This document shows positions 56,055 through 64,000 of a DNA stretch of 64,000 nucleotides, piece after piece (the first letter of the stretch is position 1; the number at the start of each line of letters is the position of its first letter). The position numbers and the translations under genes are program-made. The notes below the pieces were generated by a model that was not told the origin of the DNA, ran no database searches, and worked only from the letters and a program-made list of their open reading frames with translations. Source of the DNA: Chlorogloea purpurea SAG 13.99. Lineage in GTDB: Bacteria; Cyanobacteriota; Cyanobacteriia; Cyanobacteriales; Microcystaceae. The DNA lies in assembly GCA_016903695.1 (NCBI GenBank), contig JADQBB010000007.1, positions 57,691-121,690 of the forward strand, given 5' to 3'.

Positions 56055-57233
56055 ATGACAGTTTGTGAATATCGGCCAGGTTTAGAGGGTATTCCCGCAG
56101 CTCAATCGAGTATCAGCTATGTCGATGGGCAAAAAGGAATCCTAGAGTATCGCGGAATCAAAATTGAAGAATTAGCGGAGAAATGTACTTTTCTCGAAAC
56201 TGCCTACTTATTAATTTGGGGAGAATTACCCACTAAAGAAGATTTGGAAGAATTCGAGACCGAAATTCGCTATCATCGCCGGATTAAATACAGTATCCGG
56301 GACATGATGAAGTGTTTTCCCGATAGCGGGCATCCCATGGACGCACTGCAAACGTCAGCGGCGGCCTTGGGACTATTCTACTCCCGTCGCGCCCTCGACG
56401 ATCCCGCTTACATCCGCCAAGCAGTGGTTCGTCTTCTAGCGAAAACTCCCTCACTGGTGGCCGCTTTTCAATTGATGCGAAAAGGGAACGATCCGATTCA
56501 GCCCAATGACGATCTAGATTACGCTACCAATTTTCTTTATATGCTCACAGAGCGTAAACCGAAACCCCTGGCGGCGAAAATTTTCGATGTGTGTCTGACC
56601 CTTCACGCCGAGCATACCATGAATGCTTCTACTTTCAGCGCCAGGGTGACTGCTTCTACTTTAACCGACCCTTACGCGGTGGTTGCTTCCGCCGTCGGTA
56701 CTTTAGCCGGGCCTTTACACGGCGGGGCTAATGAAGAAGTCCTATTGATGCTGGAAGAAATCGGCTCAGTCGCTAACGTGCGCGCCTATGTAGAGAAGTG
56801 CGTGGAGAACAAACAGAAAATTATGGGTTTCGGACACCGGGTTTATAAGGTGAAAGACCCTCGCGCCACAATCTTACAACACTTGGCCGAGCGTTTGTTT
56901 TATGAACTGGGTTCCGATGAATATTATGACATCGCTCTAGAATTAGAAAAGATAGTGGAAGAAAAATATGGAGCGAAGGGTATTTACGCTAATGTAGATT
57001 TCTATTCGGGTTTGTTGTACCGCAAATTGGGTATACCGACGGATTTATTCACCCCTATCTTTGCCATCGCCCGCGTCGCCGGTTGGTTAGCCCATTGGAA
57101 AGAACAGTTAGCCGCCAATCGTATTTTTAGACCCACGCAGGTTTATACGGGTTTGCACGATATTGCTTATGTACCGATCGATGAACGAGTTTCTGTAAAT
57201 AATAACAACGGGAGTCACGGGAAGATTTATTAA
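56055..57233 (+). CDS. gltA: Citrate synthase
   Basis: Condenses oxaloacetate with acetyl-CoA. 392 residues, the short bacterial type II/methylcitrate-like form. Catalytic residues are in GPLHGGANEE (His), MGFGHRVYKVKDPRA (His) and ANVDFYSG (Asp). It faces acnB, the next enzyme of the pathway, across a terminator. The last residues (VNNNNGSHGKIY) form a short polar tail. Confidence 0.95.
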   Translation: MTVCEYRPGLEGIPAAQSSISYVDGQKGILEYRGIKIEELAEKCTFLETAYLLIWGELPTKEDLEEFETEIRYHRRIKYSIRDMMKCFPDSGHPMDALQTSAAALGLFYSRRALDDPAYIRQAVVRLLAKTPSLVAAFQLMRKGNDPIQPNDDLDYATNFLYMLTERKPKPLAAKIFDVCLTLHAEHTMNASTFSARVTASTLTDPYAVVASAVGTLAGPLHGGANEEVLLMLEEIGSVANVRAYVEKCVENKQKIMGFGHRVYKVKDPRATILQHLAERLFYELGSDEYYDIALELEKIVEEKYGAKGIYANVDFYSGLLYRKLGIPTDLFTPIFAIARVAGWLAHWKEQLAANRIFRPTQVYTGLHDIAYVPIDERVSVNNNNGSHGKIY

Positions 57234-57259
57234 TCCTCCCTGTTAAGATCTCCCTCTAG

Positions 57260-57279
57260 AGCCGCCTTTGATGGCGGTT
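57260..57279. terminator. Bidirectional terminator between gltA and acnB
   Basis: AGCCGCC-tttgat-GGCGGTT hairpin with T-rich sequence after it, filling the 46-bp gap between the convergent stop codons and directly abutting the acnB stop. Confidence 0.8.
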
Positions 57280-59886
57280 TTACTGTTTTACGGGCATACC
57301 GAGAATATCTTCGATACGGGGCATCTCTTCCAAAGGAATCACCCGCCCCTCGTCCTCGAAACCGCCGATCTGATCGAAATTGAGATAGCGATATAAATCA
57401 CCGGCGAAAGGATCGACCTTCTCTTTGACTATAGCCATATACTCATCAAGCGTGGGTATTTTACCCAATAAAGCACAGACGGCAGCTAACTCCGCAGAAC
57501 CGAGATACACCCGCGCATCCTTGCCCATACGGTTATTAAAATTACGGGTAGAAGTGGAGAAAACCGTGGCCCCATCTTCCACACGGGCTTGATTGCCCAT
57601 ACATAAAGAGCATCCTGGCATCTCGGTACGCGCCCCGCAAGCGGCGAATATCCCATACATCCCCTCTTCCCTTAACTGTTGTTCATCCATACGCGTCGGC
57701 GGACATATCCATAGACGGGCTTTGGCCACTCCAGCCCCTTCTAATATCTTCGCCGCCGCCCGATAGTGGCCGATATTGGTCATACAAGAGCCGATGAACA
57801 CTTCATCAATTCTGTCACCTGCGCACTCGGACATTAATTTAATATTATCGGGGTCATTGGGGGCGGCGACGATCGGTTCCTTGATCTCGTTCAAGTTCAC
57901 TTCTATGATGTCTGCGTACTCTGCGTCTTGATCCGCTGTCATCAGTACCGGGTTAGCCAGCCATTGCTCCATTTTAGCGACGCGGCGCATGATTGTTCGA
58001 CCATCTTGATAACCGCGGGCTACCATATTTTTCAGCAGGGCGATATTCGATCGTAAATATTCGGCCACGGTTTCCGTACTGAGAGCGATCGTACTTCCAG
58101 CGCAGGATCTTTCAGCGGTAGCGTCGGTCAATTCAAAAGCCTGCTCTAATTTTAGATCCGGCAGTCCTTCCATCTCCATAATGCGCCCGTTGAACACATT
58201 CTTCTTATTCTGCTTCTCTACCGTCAACTTACCCTGTTGCATGGCCACGTAGGGAATAGCGTTAACAATATCCCGCAGAGTCACCCCTGGCTGTAACTCA
58301 CCGGTGAAGCGCACCAACACCGATTCGGGCATATCTAGAGGCATGACACCGAGAGCCGCAGCGAAAGCCACCAATCCAGACCCAGCCGGGAAAGAAATCC
58401 CCAAGGGGAAGCGGGTATGAGAATCGCCGCCAGTGCCTACCGTGTCGGGTAATAACATCCGATTCAGCCAGGAGTGAATGATGCCATCGCCGGGGCGCAG
58501 GGCCACACCCCCTCTGGTGGAGAAGAAATCCGGTAACTGATGGTGAGTTTTAATATCCACGGGTTTAGGATAAGCTGCCGTGTGACAGAAACTCTGCATC
58601 ACGAGGTCGGCGCTGAAACCGAGACAGGCTAACTCTTTCAACTCGTCCCGCGTCATGGGGCCGGTGGTGTCTTGGGAACCTACGGTAGTCATGAGAGGTT
58701 CACAGGAAGTACCGGGGCGCACTCCAGGTAAACTACAAGCTTTGCCCACCATTTTTTGGGCCAGGGTGAAACCTTTACCCGTATCCGCGGGCATTGCGGA
58801 GCGCACGAAGAGGGTGGTCGGTTCTAATCCCAGGGCGTGACGGGTTCGATCGGTCAAACTACGTCCTATGAGTAAAGGTATGCGCCCGCCCGCCCGCACT
58901 TCATCAAGGATGGTGTCGGGTTTGAGGGTGAATGTGGAGATAGTTTCGCCCGCCTCGTTCGTAATTTTCCCTTCGTAGGTGTGAATAGTGATCACATCGC
59001 CTGTATTGAGGTTCGTCACATCGCACTCGATGGGGAACGCGCCGGAATCTTCGGCGGTGTTGAAGAAGATGGGGGCGATTTTATCGCCCAGTATATAACC
59101 GCCCGATCGTTTGTTGGGCACATAGGGAATATCATTCCCTATGTGCCATAGTACCGAGTTGATGGCGGATTTACGAGATGAGCCAGTACCCACCACATCC
59201 CCTACATAAGCCACCGGATAACCTTTCTGCTTTAACTCGGTAATGGTTTGTAACGAGCCAGGAGGCAGGCGGGTTTCTAACATTACGAGGGCGTGGAGAG
59301 GAATATCGGGGCGGGTGGTGGCGTGGGGGGCGGGGGATAGATCATCGGTGTTGGTTTCCCCTGGAACTTTGAAGACGGTAACGGTGATTTGTTTGGGAGG
59401 TTTGGGTTTATTGATGAACCACTCGCCATTAGCCCAGGCATCGATCACATTTTTGGCGTGGGGATTGGTTTCCGATAGTTCTAAAACTTCGTTGAAAGCG
59501 TCGAATACGAGCATTGTCTTACTCAGGGCAGATGCTGCGGCAGTCGCTATATTGGTATCTCTAGACTTGAGTAGACTAATCAGGGATTGTACATTGTATC
59601 CGCCGATCATCGTGCCTAACAGGCTGACTGCGCCCTGGGGAGAGATCACGGGTGAGGTTATTTCTCCCTTGGCTATGGCGGTGAGAAATCCGGCTTTCAC
59701 ATAAGCTGCTTCGTCTACTCCTGGTGGTACTCTGTCTCTGAGTAACATCATCAGTTCTCCCTTGAGTTGTTCGGGAGGATTTTTCAGGAGTTCGCATAAT
59801 TCGGATGTTTGTTGGGCATTCAGGGGCAAGGGAGGAATACCCAGTTTCGCTCTTTCTTCTACGTGCTTGTGATACGCTTCTAACAT
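57280..59886 (-). CDS. acnB: Bifunctional aconitate hydratase 2 / 2-methylisocitrate dehydratase
   Basis: Interconverts citrate and isocitrate with a [4Fe-4S] cluster. 868 residues in AcnB order: an N-terminal HEAT-like domain (about 1-160), the swivel domain ([15 protein letters not shown]), then catalytic domains. Cluster cysteines are in GSCMTNIGH and the pair [11 protein letters not shown]. AcnB proteins can also bind mRNA when the cluster is lost. Upstream TTCTCTTT-rich sequence gives no clear promoter. Confidence 0.95.
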   Translation of the reverse strand: MLEAYHKHVEERAKLGIPPLPLNAQQTSELCELLKNPPEQLKGELMMLLRDRVPPGVDEAAYVKAGFLTAIAKGEITSPVISPQGAVSLLGTMIGGYNVQSLISLLKSRDTNIATAAASALSKTMLVFDAFNEVLELSETNPHAKNVIDAWANGEWFINKPKPPKQITVTVFKVPGETNTDDLSPAPHATTRPDIPLHALVMLETRLPPGSLQTITELKQKGYPVAYVGDVVGTGSSRKSAINSVLWHIGNDIPYVPNKRSGGYILGDKIAPIFFNTAEDSGAFPIECDVTNLNTGDVITIHTYEGKITNEAGETISTFTLKPDTILDEVRAGGRIPLLIGRSLTDRTRHALGLEPTTLFVRSAMPADTGKGFTLAQKMVGKACSLPGVRPGTSCEPLMTTVGSQDTTGPMTRDELKELACLGFSADLVMQSFCHTAAYPKPVDIKTHHQLPDFFSTRGGVALRPGDGIIHSWLNRMLLPDTVGTGGDSHTRFPLGISFPAGSGLVAFAAALGVMPLDMPESVLVRFTGELQPGVTLRDIVNAIPYVAMQQGKLTVEKQNKKNVFNGRIMEMEGLPDLKLEQAFELTDATAERSCAGSTIALSTETVAEYLRSNIALLKNMVARGYQDGRTIMRRVAKMEQWLANPVLMTADQDAEYADIIEVNLNEIKEPIVAAPNDPDNIKLMSECAGDRIDEVFIGSCMTNIGHYRAAAKILEGAGVAKARLWICPPTRMDEQQLREEGMYGIFAACGARTEMPGCSLCMGNQARVEDGATVFSTSTRNFNNRMGKDARVYLGSAELAAVCALLGKIPTLDEYMAIVKEKVDPFAGDLYRYLNFDQIGGFEDEGRVIPLEEMPRIEDILGMPVKQ

Positions 59887-59984
59887 TCCATCTTTCTCCC
59901 TTTAGTTGGCTCTTATTCTCTATTCTAGGGTACTAGTTTTTGTTACTCCGCTTCACAGGTGCGGGGCGGCTATATCTTAAGGTC

Positions 59985-60012
59985 TTGACAAATCCAGGGT
60001 AGAAAAAATAAT
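59985..60012 (+). promoter_or_regulatory. Sigma-70-type promoter of tRNA-Thr
   Basis: TTGACA (59985-59990) and AATAAT (60007-60012) are separated by 16 bp, 43 bp before the mature tRNA 5' end. A second possible -10 (TATTAT, about 60036) is closer to the tRNA. Confidence 0.55.
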
Positions 60013-60054
60013 TTTTCATCGTGGCTCGATCGTGCTATTATATAAGACGCATTC

Positions 60055-60126
60055 GCTGGTGTAGCTCAGTGGTAGAGCAGCTGATTTGTAATCAGCCGGT
60101 CGCGGGTTCAAATCCCATCACCAGCT
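60055..60126 (+). tRNA. tRNA-Thr (anticodon UGU)
   Basis: 72 nt, complete cloverleaf. Acceptor GCTGGTG pairs fully with CACCAGC. D arm GCTC/GAGC; anticodon stem GCTGA/TCAGC with loop TTTGTAA (anticodon TGT, reads ACN threonine codons). T loop TTCAAAT. The T stem GCGGG/CCCAT contains a C-A mismatch and a G-T wobble. CCA is not encoded. Confidence 0.92.
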
Positions 60127-60360
60127 TTTCCTTTTGTACAGTGTCCCACAGAAAAAAATTGAAAAATCATAAATCCGATGGGAGAATGTGTTTATAACCC
60201 TGTAGGGGGGGTAAACTAATCCTATGCAAATCTGGGTAAATAATCAGATCCCATATTCATGTCTTTAATTGCTGGATTCATCGAAGAGTAGTTATGGTTG
60301 TAGCACGTTGTCGAATTATGGAATGATTCTACTACCCGCTTCTATGCTTATCCGTTCCTT

Positions 60361-61932
60361 CTACCCCTGAAGGAGATAAATACATTCAAGTTGTAAGGCT
60401 CGCTTCTTGATATTCTCGTTAGAAGATAACTTCGGGGAAGTTTCCATCCAACCGAGAGCGATAGCGTCTCCTACGGTTTTTCCAAGAGAATGTAAATACC
60501 GAATAGTGCGATTCAACAACACATCTAACACTTCACTCGTCTTCATAAATCGAGTGATTTCCGTGTCTGCACTCCGAGCGCGGATGTTTAGAGATGCGTT
60601 GTAGTCAGCTTGTATTACGTCCCCAGAAATTCTGATGAACTTATCTCCTCTTCTCGCGCCTAACAACACGCCGAGAAGCGAATCAAGTTGCGACGTATAA
60701 GCAGGGTTAACCACTGACACTTTTGACCCTGTTTCCAATGCGATTTTCTCGATTGAAAGCTGTAACTCTGATTTCATCCACTGGTTCAACCGACGATTCA
60801 TTCGCTTACCGAGCGAGCCTGAAATTGATGAACTGAGGTCTTCACAAACGATCTCAAAGGGTTCGCTTATCACCCGCCGTATATCGCGTCTGATAAAATT
60901 CTTGAGCGTGGCTTTCTCGCGCTGAAGCTTACGAGATTTTACCTTGTAGCCAAGATTTTTCTCAAGGATCGTAGCCGCTTTTTTAGGGTCATGTCTTTGA
61001 ACATTTTGAGCGTAGGATCTCAATCGGTATCGATTACGGTTCGTTCGGGCTATCCGCTCGGTTTTTTTGGTCATCAACTTACCCAAGCCGAGGGCGATTA
61101 CGTCACCTTCGCTCGTGTAGAAAGCTTCGGTATAACCTTTATCTAACCCTATTTTTGCGACGTATTTAGAAATGACAGGAACCGTTAGAGATCGCTTGCG
61201 GTTAAAATGTACTTCAAGCAATCCTCGTTCATTTTTGATTAATCGAATCTGACCTTTTATCAGTTGACGGCATCTTACTTTTAGCGATATTTTCCTTCTA
61301 GCGTCGATTCCACTAACTTCTAATTGGACAGAGTGACGATTGATCCTTTTACAAGTGTAACCTTGTCCCTGCCATACGATCTGGTTACGTTTGTAAGTAT
61401 GACCTCGACGATATAAAGTGCGAAATTGACGGTGTAACCACGGATCACCAGTAGGATTGGTATCTAGCAGATGAAATAAACGCGACCGGCTCAACTCATG
61501 ATCACTCTTCGGATGAATAGCCAACAGCTCATCACCCTTTAATCCGGTTTTGAGCGCATACTCTTGGCGATTTTTCTCGTACTGAGTCAAAGGATATTTC
61601 TGCCAAATTTTCCGATTAATTAATGTTTTAGAAGCGGATTGTTGAGCATTAATGAGTTTAATAGCGTCTAAACACTGCCATTCATGCAATTTTTTGGATT
61701 TATCCAAACCATGCAAGCCATACAAGCTTCTGAGTTTTTTATCGGGGGAAGACATCGCCGTAATTCCCCAACCCCGTAAAGAACCGAAGACATTGTAAGT
61801 TTCGGCGCGGAGAACACCAGCTATTTCCATGAGAACATTAATCTGTTCGGTGTCGGAGCAAGAAACAACGGGTGCGATCTGCGTTGTCACCTCTTCAATT
61901 TGTTGAGTACGTTGTCTCTTAGATTTAACCAT
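60361..61932 (-). CDS. tnpB: IS607 TnpB-like RuvC nuclease lacking a zinc ribbon
   Basis: 523 residues, longer than typical TnpB (about 400). RuvC acidic triad visible: D264 in KIGLDKGYTEA, E364 in IVCEDLSSS and D443 in IQADYNASLNI. The usual CxxC...CxxC zinc ribbon between the last two is absent: NPAYTSQLDS is followed by GVLLGARRGDKF with no cysteine. The N-terminal 230 residues include a basic, bridge-helix-like region (HRQFRTLYRRGHTYKRNQ). TnpB proteins are RNA-guided nucleases that help transposon retention. The frame is intact. Confidence 0.8.
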   Translation of the reverse strand: MVKSKRQRTQQIEEVTTQIAPVVSCSDTEQINVLMEIAGVLRAETYNVFGSLRGWGITAMSSPDKKLRSLYGLHGLDKSKKLHEWQCLDAIKLINAQQSASKTLINRKIWQKYPLTQYEKNRQEYALKTGLKGDELLAIHPKSDHELSRSRLFHLLDTNPTGDPWLHRQFRTLYRRGHTYKRNQIVWQGQGYTCKRINRHSVQLEVSGIDARRKISLKVRCRQLIKGQIRLIKNERGLLEVHFNRKRSLTVPVISKYVAKIGLDKGYTEAFYTSEGDVIALGLGKLMTKKTERIARTNRNRYRLRSYAQNVQRHDPKKAATILEKNLGYKVKSRKLQREKATLKNFIRRDIRRVISEPFEIVCEDLSSSISGSLGKRMNRRLNQWMKSELQLSIEKIALETGSKVSVVNPAYTSQLDSLLGVLLGARRGDKFIRISGDVIQADYNASLNIRARSADTEITRFMKTSEVLDVLLNRTIRYLHSLGKTVGDAIALGWMETSPKLSSNENIKKRALQLECIYLLQG

Positions 61933-61984
61933 ATTTCATCAAGCAAATCTTCGTATTTAATCTAACCTGCAGAGATTTATTTCG

Positions 61985-62620
61985 TCAATCCTTTAAGCCA
62001 ATTATTTTTTCACCACATTCATGTAAAGCTTGCATGGCTTTTAAATTACGTTTAGAACGCTTACCGTATAATCTGGCACTCATGACCGTAATCACGGCAA
62101 GTACGTCTTCCACCAATTCCTGTTCGGGTTCAAGTTGAACGGGTTTGTTCAGGATGGTGACTTCGGCTCCGTTGTTCTCGCAGAGAGCGAATACCAATTC
62201 TGAACCGAATCTTAACAATCGGTCTTTATCTGTGATAATTAGACGTTCAACTTCATTACGCTGTAAAAGTTCAATGAGTTTAAGTAAACCCCGTTTTTTA
62301 TAGTTCAATCCAGAACCAATGTCTTTGAGCGTATAAATCTGTTCATATCCTTGTTGTCGGCAATAAAGCTCTAGGACACCAATTTGACGGGATAAATCAT
62401 CTTTCTTATCAGGGGTGCTTACTCTGCCATAAATTACGGTATACCTCAAATCTGGATTATCTACCTTGAGTAAGTCAGCAACTCGATAACGACGATGCCC
62501 TCCTTCGGTTCTAACGGTTTGGATCTTTCCCGATTTTTCCCAACGTCTCAAAGTGTCGATGCTTACACCACGTAATTTTGCCGCGTCCCCAATCTGAAGT
62601 AAATCCTCTAATCTGTGCAT
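61985..62620 (-). CDS. tnpA: IS607-family serine recombinase TnpA
   Basis: 211 residues. N-terminal MerR-like HTH (LLQIGDAAKLRGVSIDTLRR, WEKSGKIQTVRTEGGHRRY) followed by a serine-resolvase domain with nucleophile S68 in YGRVSTPDKKDDLSRQ and DRLLRFG. This order, HTH before catalytic domain, is characteristic of IS607. It catalyses element movement through a circular intermediate. Intact. Confidence 0.92.
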   Translation of the reverse strand: MHRLEDLLQIGDAAKLRGVSIDTLRRWEKSGKIQTVRTEGGHRRYRVADLLKVDNPDLRYTVIYGRVSTPDKKDDLSRQIGVLELYCRQQGYEQIYTLKDIGSGLNYKKRGLLKLIELLQRNEVERLIITDKDRLLRFGSELVFALCENNGAEVTILNKPVQLEPEQELVEDVLAVITVMSARLYGKRSKRNLKAMQALHECGEKIIGLKD

Positions 62621-62756
62621 AAGTTATCATTTTTACAGATATGCACAGATTAACATAGATTTATTCAAATCTGATTAACCGCGTAATTTTCTACGGTTGT
62701 GATACGGCTTGGCTCAGCCCCGCTTACGGTGTTAAAGGTGTTTACTATCGGGTGGT

Positions 62757-62780
62757 AACTGCTCCCCAGGGAGAGCAGTT
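62757..62780. terminator. Hairpin after the SdrD-like gene
   Basis: AACTGCTC (62757-62764) and GAGCAGTT (62773-62780) form a perfect 8-bp stem with an 8-nt loop, 23 bp beyond the minus-strand gene stop. On the plus strand it is followed by TTAGG; a T-tract is weak in both directions. Confidence 0.5.
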
Positions 62781-62802
62781 TTAGGAGGGAATTCCTGAAT
62801 CT

Positions 62803-64000
62803 CTAGGCTAAGATGTTACCCTCCTTGTTATTGTAGAAATCAAACGCAGTTGCCAAGGTATTGTCATCGCTCGTTCCAGTGGTAAGGAACGCGTTTCTGG
62901 TAGCAGTGATCACTTCTCCCCTCGAGTAGTAGTAATTGACCCTGGAATGAGCGGAGTTGAGAAGTGCCGCCGTCGATTGACGCAGTAGATTCTGGCTATT
63001 GCTATTGCCACCCACGTTAAGGGCTTCCAACAAAGTTACTCGACCGTCACAATTAGTATCGGCGCTGGTTTTGGTCGCACTGGGAATACCAACCCCGAAG
63101 ACAGTTTCGTAGTTATCGGTCGTCGCATAAACTTGCCATTGGTTCTGTCTGATGCCATTATTGCGCCAGTAGCCGATGGTGAAGCCTTCTAAGCAAGACG
63201 GACGGGGATATAATCCGGCATCTACGGTTAAGTTATTGGCGTTGGTTATGGCAACCGGGGCAGTTAGACCAGTGAGAGGATCGGCATTGCTATCGATCGA
63301 GCGATCGTTTCCGGCGTTAGCGGTGGTGAAACCGTATCCGTTAGGACTCACGAATTGTACAGTGTAGGTTCCGGCGGATACTTGGAAATTGTAAGCACCG
63401 TTAGTTCCCGTCGTGGTAGTGGCGATAACTTTGCTAGTGCTATCGAGCAGGTTGACCGTCGCTCCCACGATACCGGCTTCGCCGTTATCTTGAAGACCGT
63501 TACCGTTGGTGTCAGACCATACACGATCTCCTAACAACACTTGGGGGGTGGATTGAGGCAGTAAACCAGCATCGACTGTGTTGTTTGTTTCACCACTGGC
63601 TAGAGTCACCGGTGCGCTTTGACCACCACCCAGGATATTGCTATCGGTAGCGGTGTTACCACCTTGATTGGCAGAGGTGAAACCGCTGAAAGAGTTGGGG
63701 ACGGTGGGCACTTTTATGGAATAGGTGCCGGGGGCGAGATTGGTAAAGTTGTAGTTACCATTGGCATCGGTAGTAGCAGTGTTGAGAACCGTGGTTCCAT
63801 TAGCGGCCACCAGTTGTACCGTCACTCCGCTCACACCGGCTTCACCGCTATCTTGAACGCCGTTGCGATTCGTGTCAGACCAAACCTTGTCTCCCAAAGC
63901 AGCCGGGCGGTAGAGACCGGCATCTACAGTATTGTCACTGGTGGTGGTGATAGTTACCGGCGCTGTTACACCATTAACGGCATCGCTATCGATCGTGTCA
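62803..64000 (-). CDS. SdrD B-like/Cna-B repeat surface protein, N-terminus beyond window
   Basis: C-terminal 398 residues, reading frame open to the window edge. Two complete repeats of about 110 residues start LGDKVWSDTNRNGVQDSGEA and LGDRVWSDTNGNGLQDNGEA, each ending in VDAGLY or VDAGLL; the tail of a third precedes them. These are Ca2+-binding SdrD-B/Cna-B modules found in adhesins. After them a distinct domain begins FTIGYWRNNGIRQNQWQVY and includes an EF-hand-like ADTNCDGRVTLLEAL, then ends NNKEGNILA. Probably secreted. The N-terminal signal is not visible. Confidence 0.8.
   Translation of the reverse strand, partial: DTIDSDAVNGVTAPVTITTTSDNTVDAGLYRPAALGDKVWSDTNRNGVQDSGEAGVSGVTVQLVAANGTTVLNTATTDANGNYNFTNLAPGTYSIKVPTVPNSFSGFTSANQGGNTATDSNILGGGQSAPVTLASGETNNTVDAGLLPQSTPQVLLGDRVWSDTNGNGLQDNGEAGIVGATVNLLDSTSKVIATTTTGTNGAYNFQVSAGTYTVQFVSPNGYGFTTANAGNDRSIDSNADPLTGLTAPVAITNANNLTVDAGLYPRPSCLEGFTIGYWRNNGIRQNQWQVYATTDNYETVFGVGIPSATKTSADTNCDGRVTLLEALNVGGNSNSQNLLRQSTAALLNSAHSRVNYYYSRGEVITATRNAFLTTGTSDDNTLATAFDFYNNKEGNILA

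Larger units (their letters stand above)
60128..62690 (-). mobile_element. IS607-family insertion sequence (ends approximate)
   Basis: Carries the two-gene IS607 arrangement tnpA (serine recombinase) then tnpB, both on the minus strand, 52 bp apart. IS607 elements have no clear terminal inverted repeats or target duplication, so the ends cannot be placed exactly. The right end must lie between tRNA-Thr (60126) and the tnpB stop (60361), the left end between 62621 and the SdrD-like gene stop (62803). Related short words (TATGCA..., AAATCTG, CAGAT) appear in both flanks. Confidence 0.75.

Noticed and set aside
60361..61932. Type V (Cas12-like) effector of a CRISPR system
   Set aside because: The adjacent IS607 recombinase and lack of any array or adaptation genes fit a transposon TnpB; the missing zinc ribbon alone is not evidence of a Cas protein.
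1..64000. CRISPR array
   Set aside because: No series of regularly spaced identical 25-40-bp repeats was found. The MITE copies and three-hairpin repeats are single, dispersed and palindromic.

Overview
The window is chromosomal DNA of a cyanobacterium, most likely a unicellular or colonial member of the Synechocystis/Cyanothece/Microcystis group; the genus cannot be fixed from sequence alone. The evidence is phycocyanobilin:ferredoxin oxidoreductase (pcyA), the RuBisCO regulator rbcR/ycf30, a plant-type acyl-lipid desaturase (desA), an RNase E with the cyanobacterial Arg-rich tail, the cyanobacterial DUF3038/DUF4335 and DUF1815 families, and frequent GATCG/GCGATCGC (HIP1-like) words.

Layout. 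1-4.1 kb: lipid genes on the minus strand (desA, cut by the window edge; plsX-fabH-fabD operon). 4.3-12.9 kb: a PBP4-type carboxypeptidase, a GntR regulator with a DUF92/VTE6-like membrane protein, coaE, recJ, an rRNA methyltransferase, a VOC protein and a hexapeptide acetyltransferase. 13-15.8 kb: a glycosyltransferase and a glycosidase-like protein. 16.3-19.5 kb: rne-rnhB, then a wrecked histidine-kinase gene. 19.6-21.6 kb: an RTX-repeat protein and a PEP-CTERM protein, convergent across a strong hairpin. 22-24 kb: pcyA and a PIN-domain operon that has been split by a 143-bp MITE. 24.2-37.6 kb: a transglutaminase-fold membrane protein lacking its catalytic residues, small DUF genes, a yybP-ykoY (Mn2+) riboswitch in front of a UPF0016 exporter, a DUF3352 protein overlapping an XPB-like helicase, hydrolase, DUF697, MazG-like and acyl-CoA-dehydrogenase-like genes. 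37.6-44 kb: rpmB, secA, plsC, a thioredoxin-like protein, a NnrU/Z-ISO-like protein, rbcR and a 48-residue membrane peptide gene. 44-57 kb: sbcC, an AMIN-type amidase, a devA-type ATPase, an ABC1/UbiB kinase, DUF4335/DUF3038, an nrnA-like DHH protein with sixA, and gltA. 57-64 kb: acnB convergent with gltA, tRNA-Thr(UGU), an IS607-family element (tnpA, tnpB), and the C-terminal part of a large SdrD-B/Cna-B-repeat surface protein.

Most of the window is housekeeping. Functional groupings visible in the sequence are fatty-acid/phospholipid initiation (plsX, fabH, fabD, plsC, desA), the first two TCA-cycle enzymes facing each other (gltA, acnB), RNA decay (rne, rnhB, an nrnA-like gene), and envelope or surface proteins (dacB-like, amidase, RTX, PEP-CTERM, SdrD-like).

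The most interesting items are: (1) a MITE family with 8-bp target duplications whose three-hairpin core also occurs without the terminal repeats at a third locus, with compensating base changes in the stems; (2) a PIN-domain gene and an unrecognised partner gene that would be only 14 bp apart if the MITE were removed; (3) an IS607 TnpB with a complete RuvC triad but no zinc-ribbon cysteines; (4) a manganese-type riboswitch with two mutually exclusive downstream hairpins; and (5) a transglutaminase-fold protein with a degenerate active site. No CRISPR array, prophage, or complete defence island was seen.
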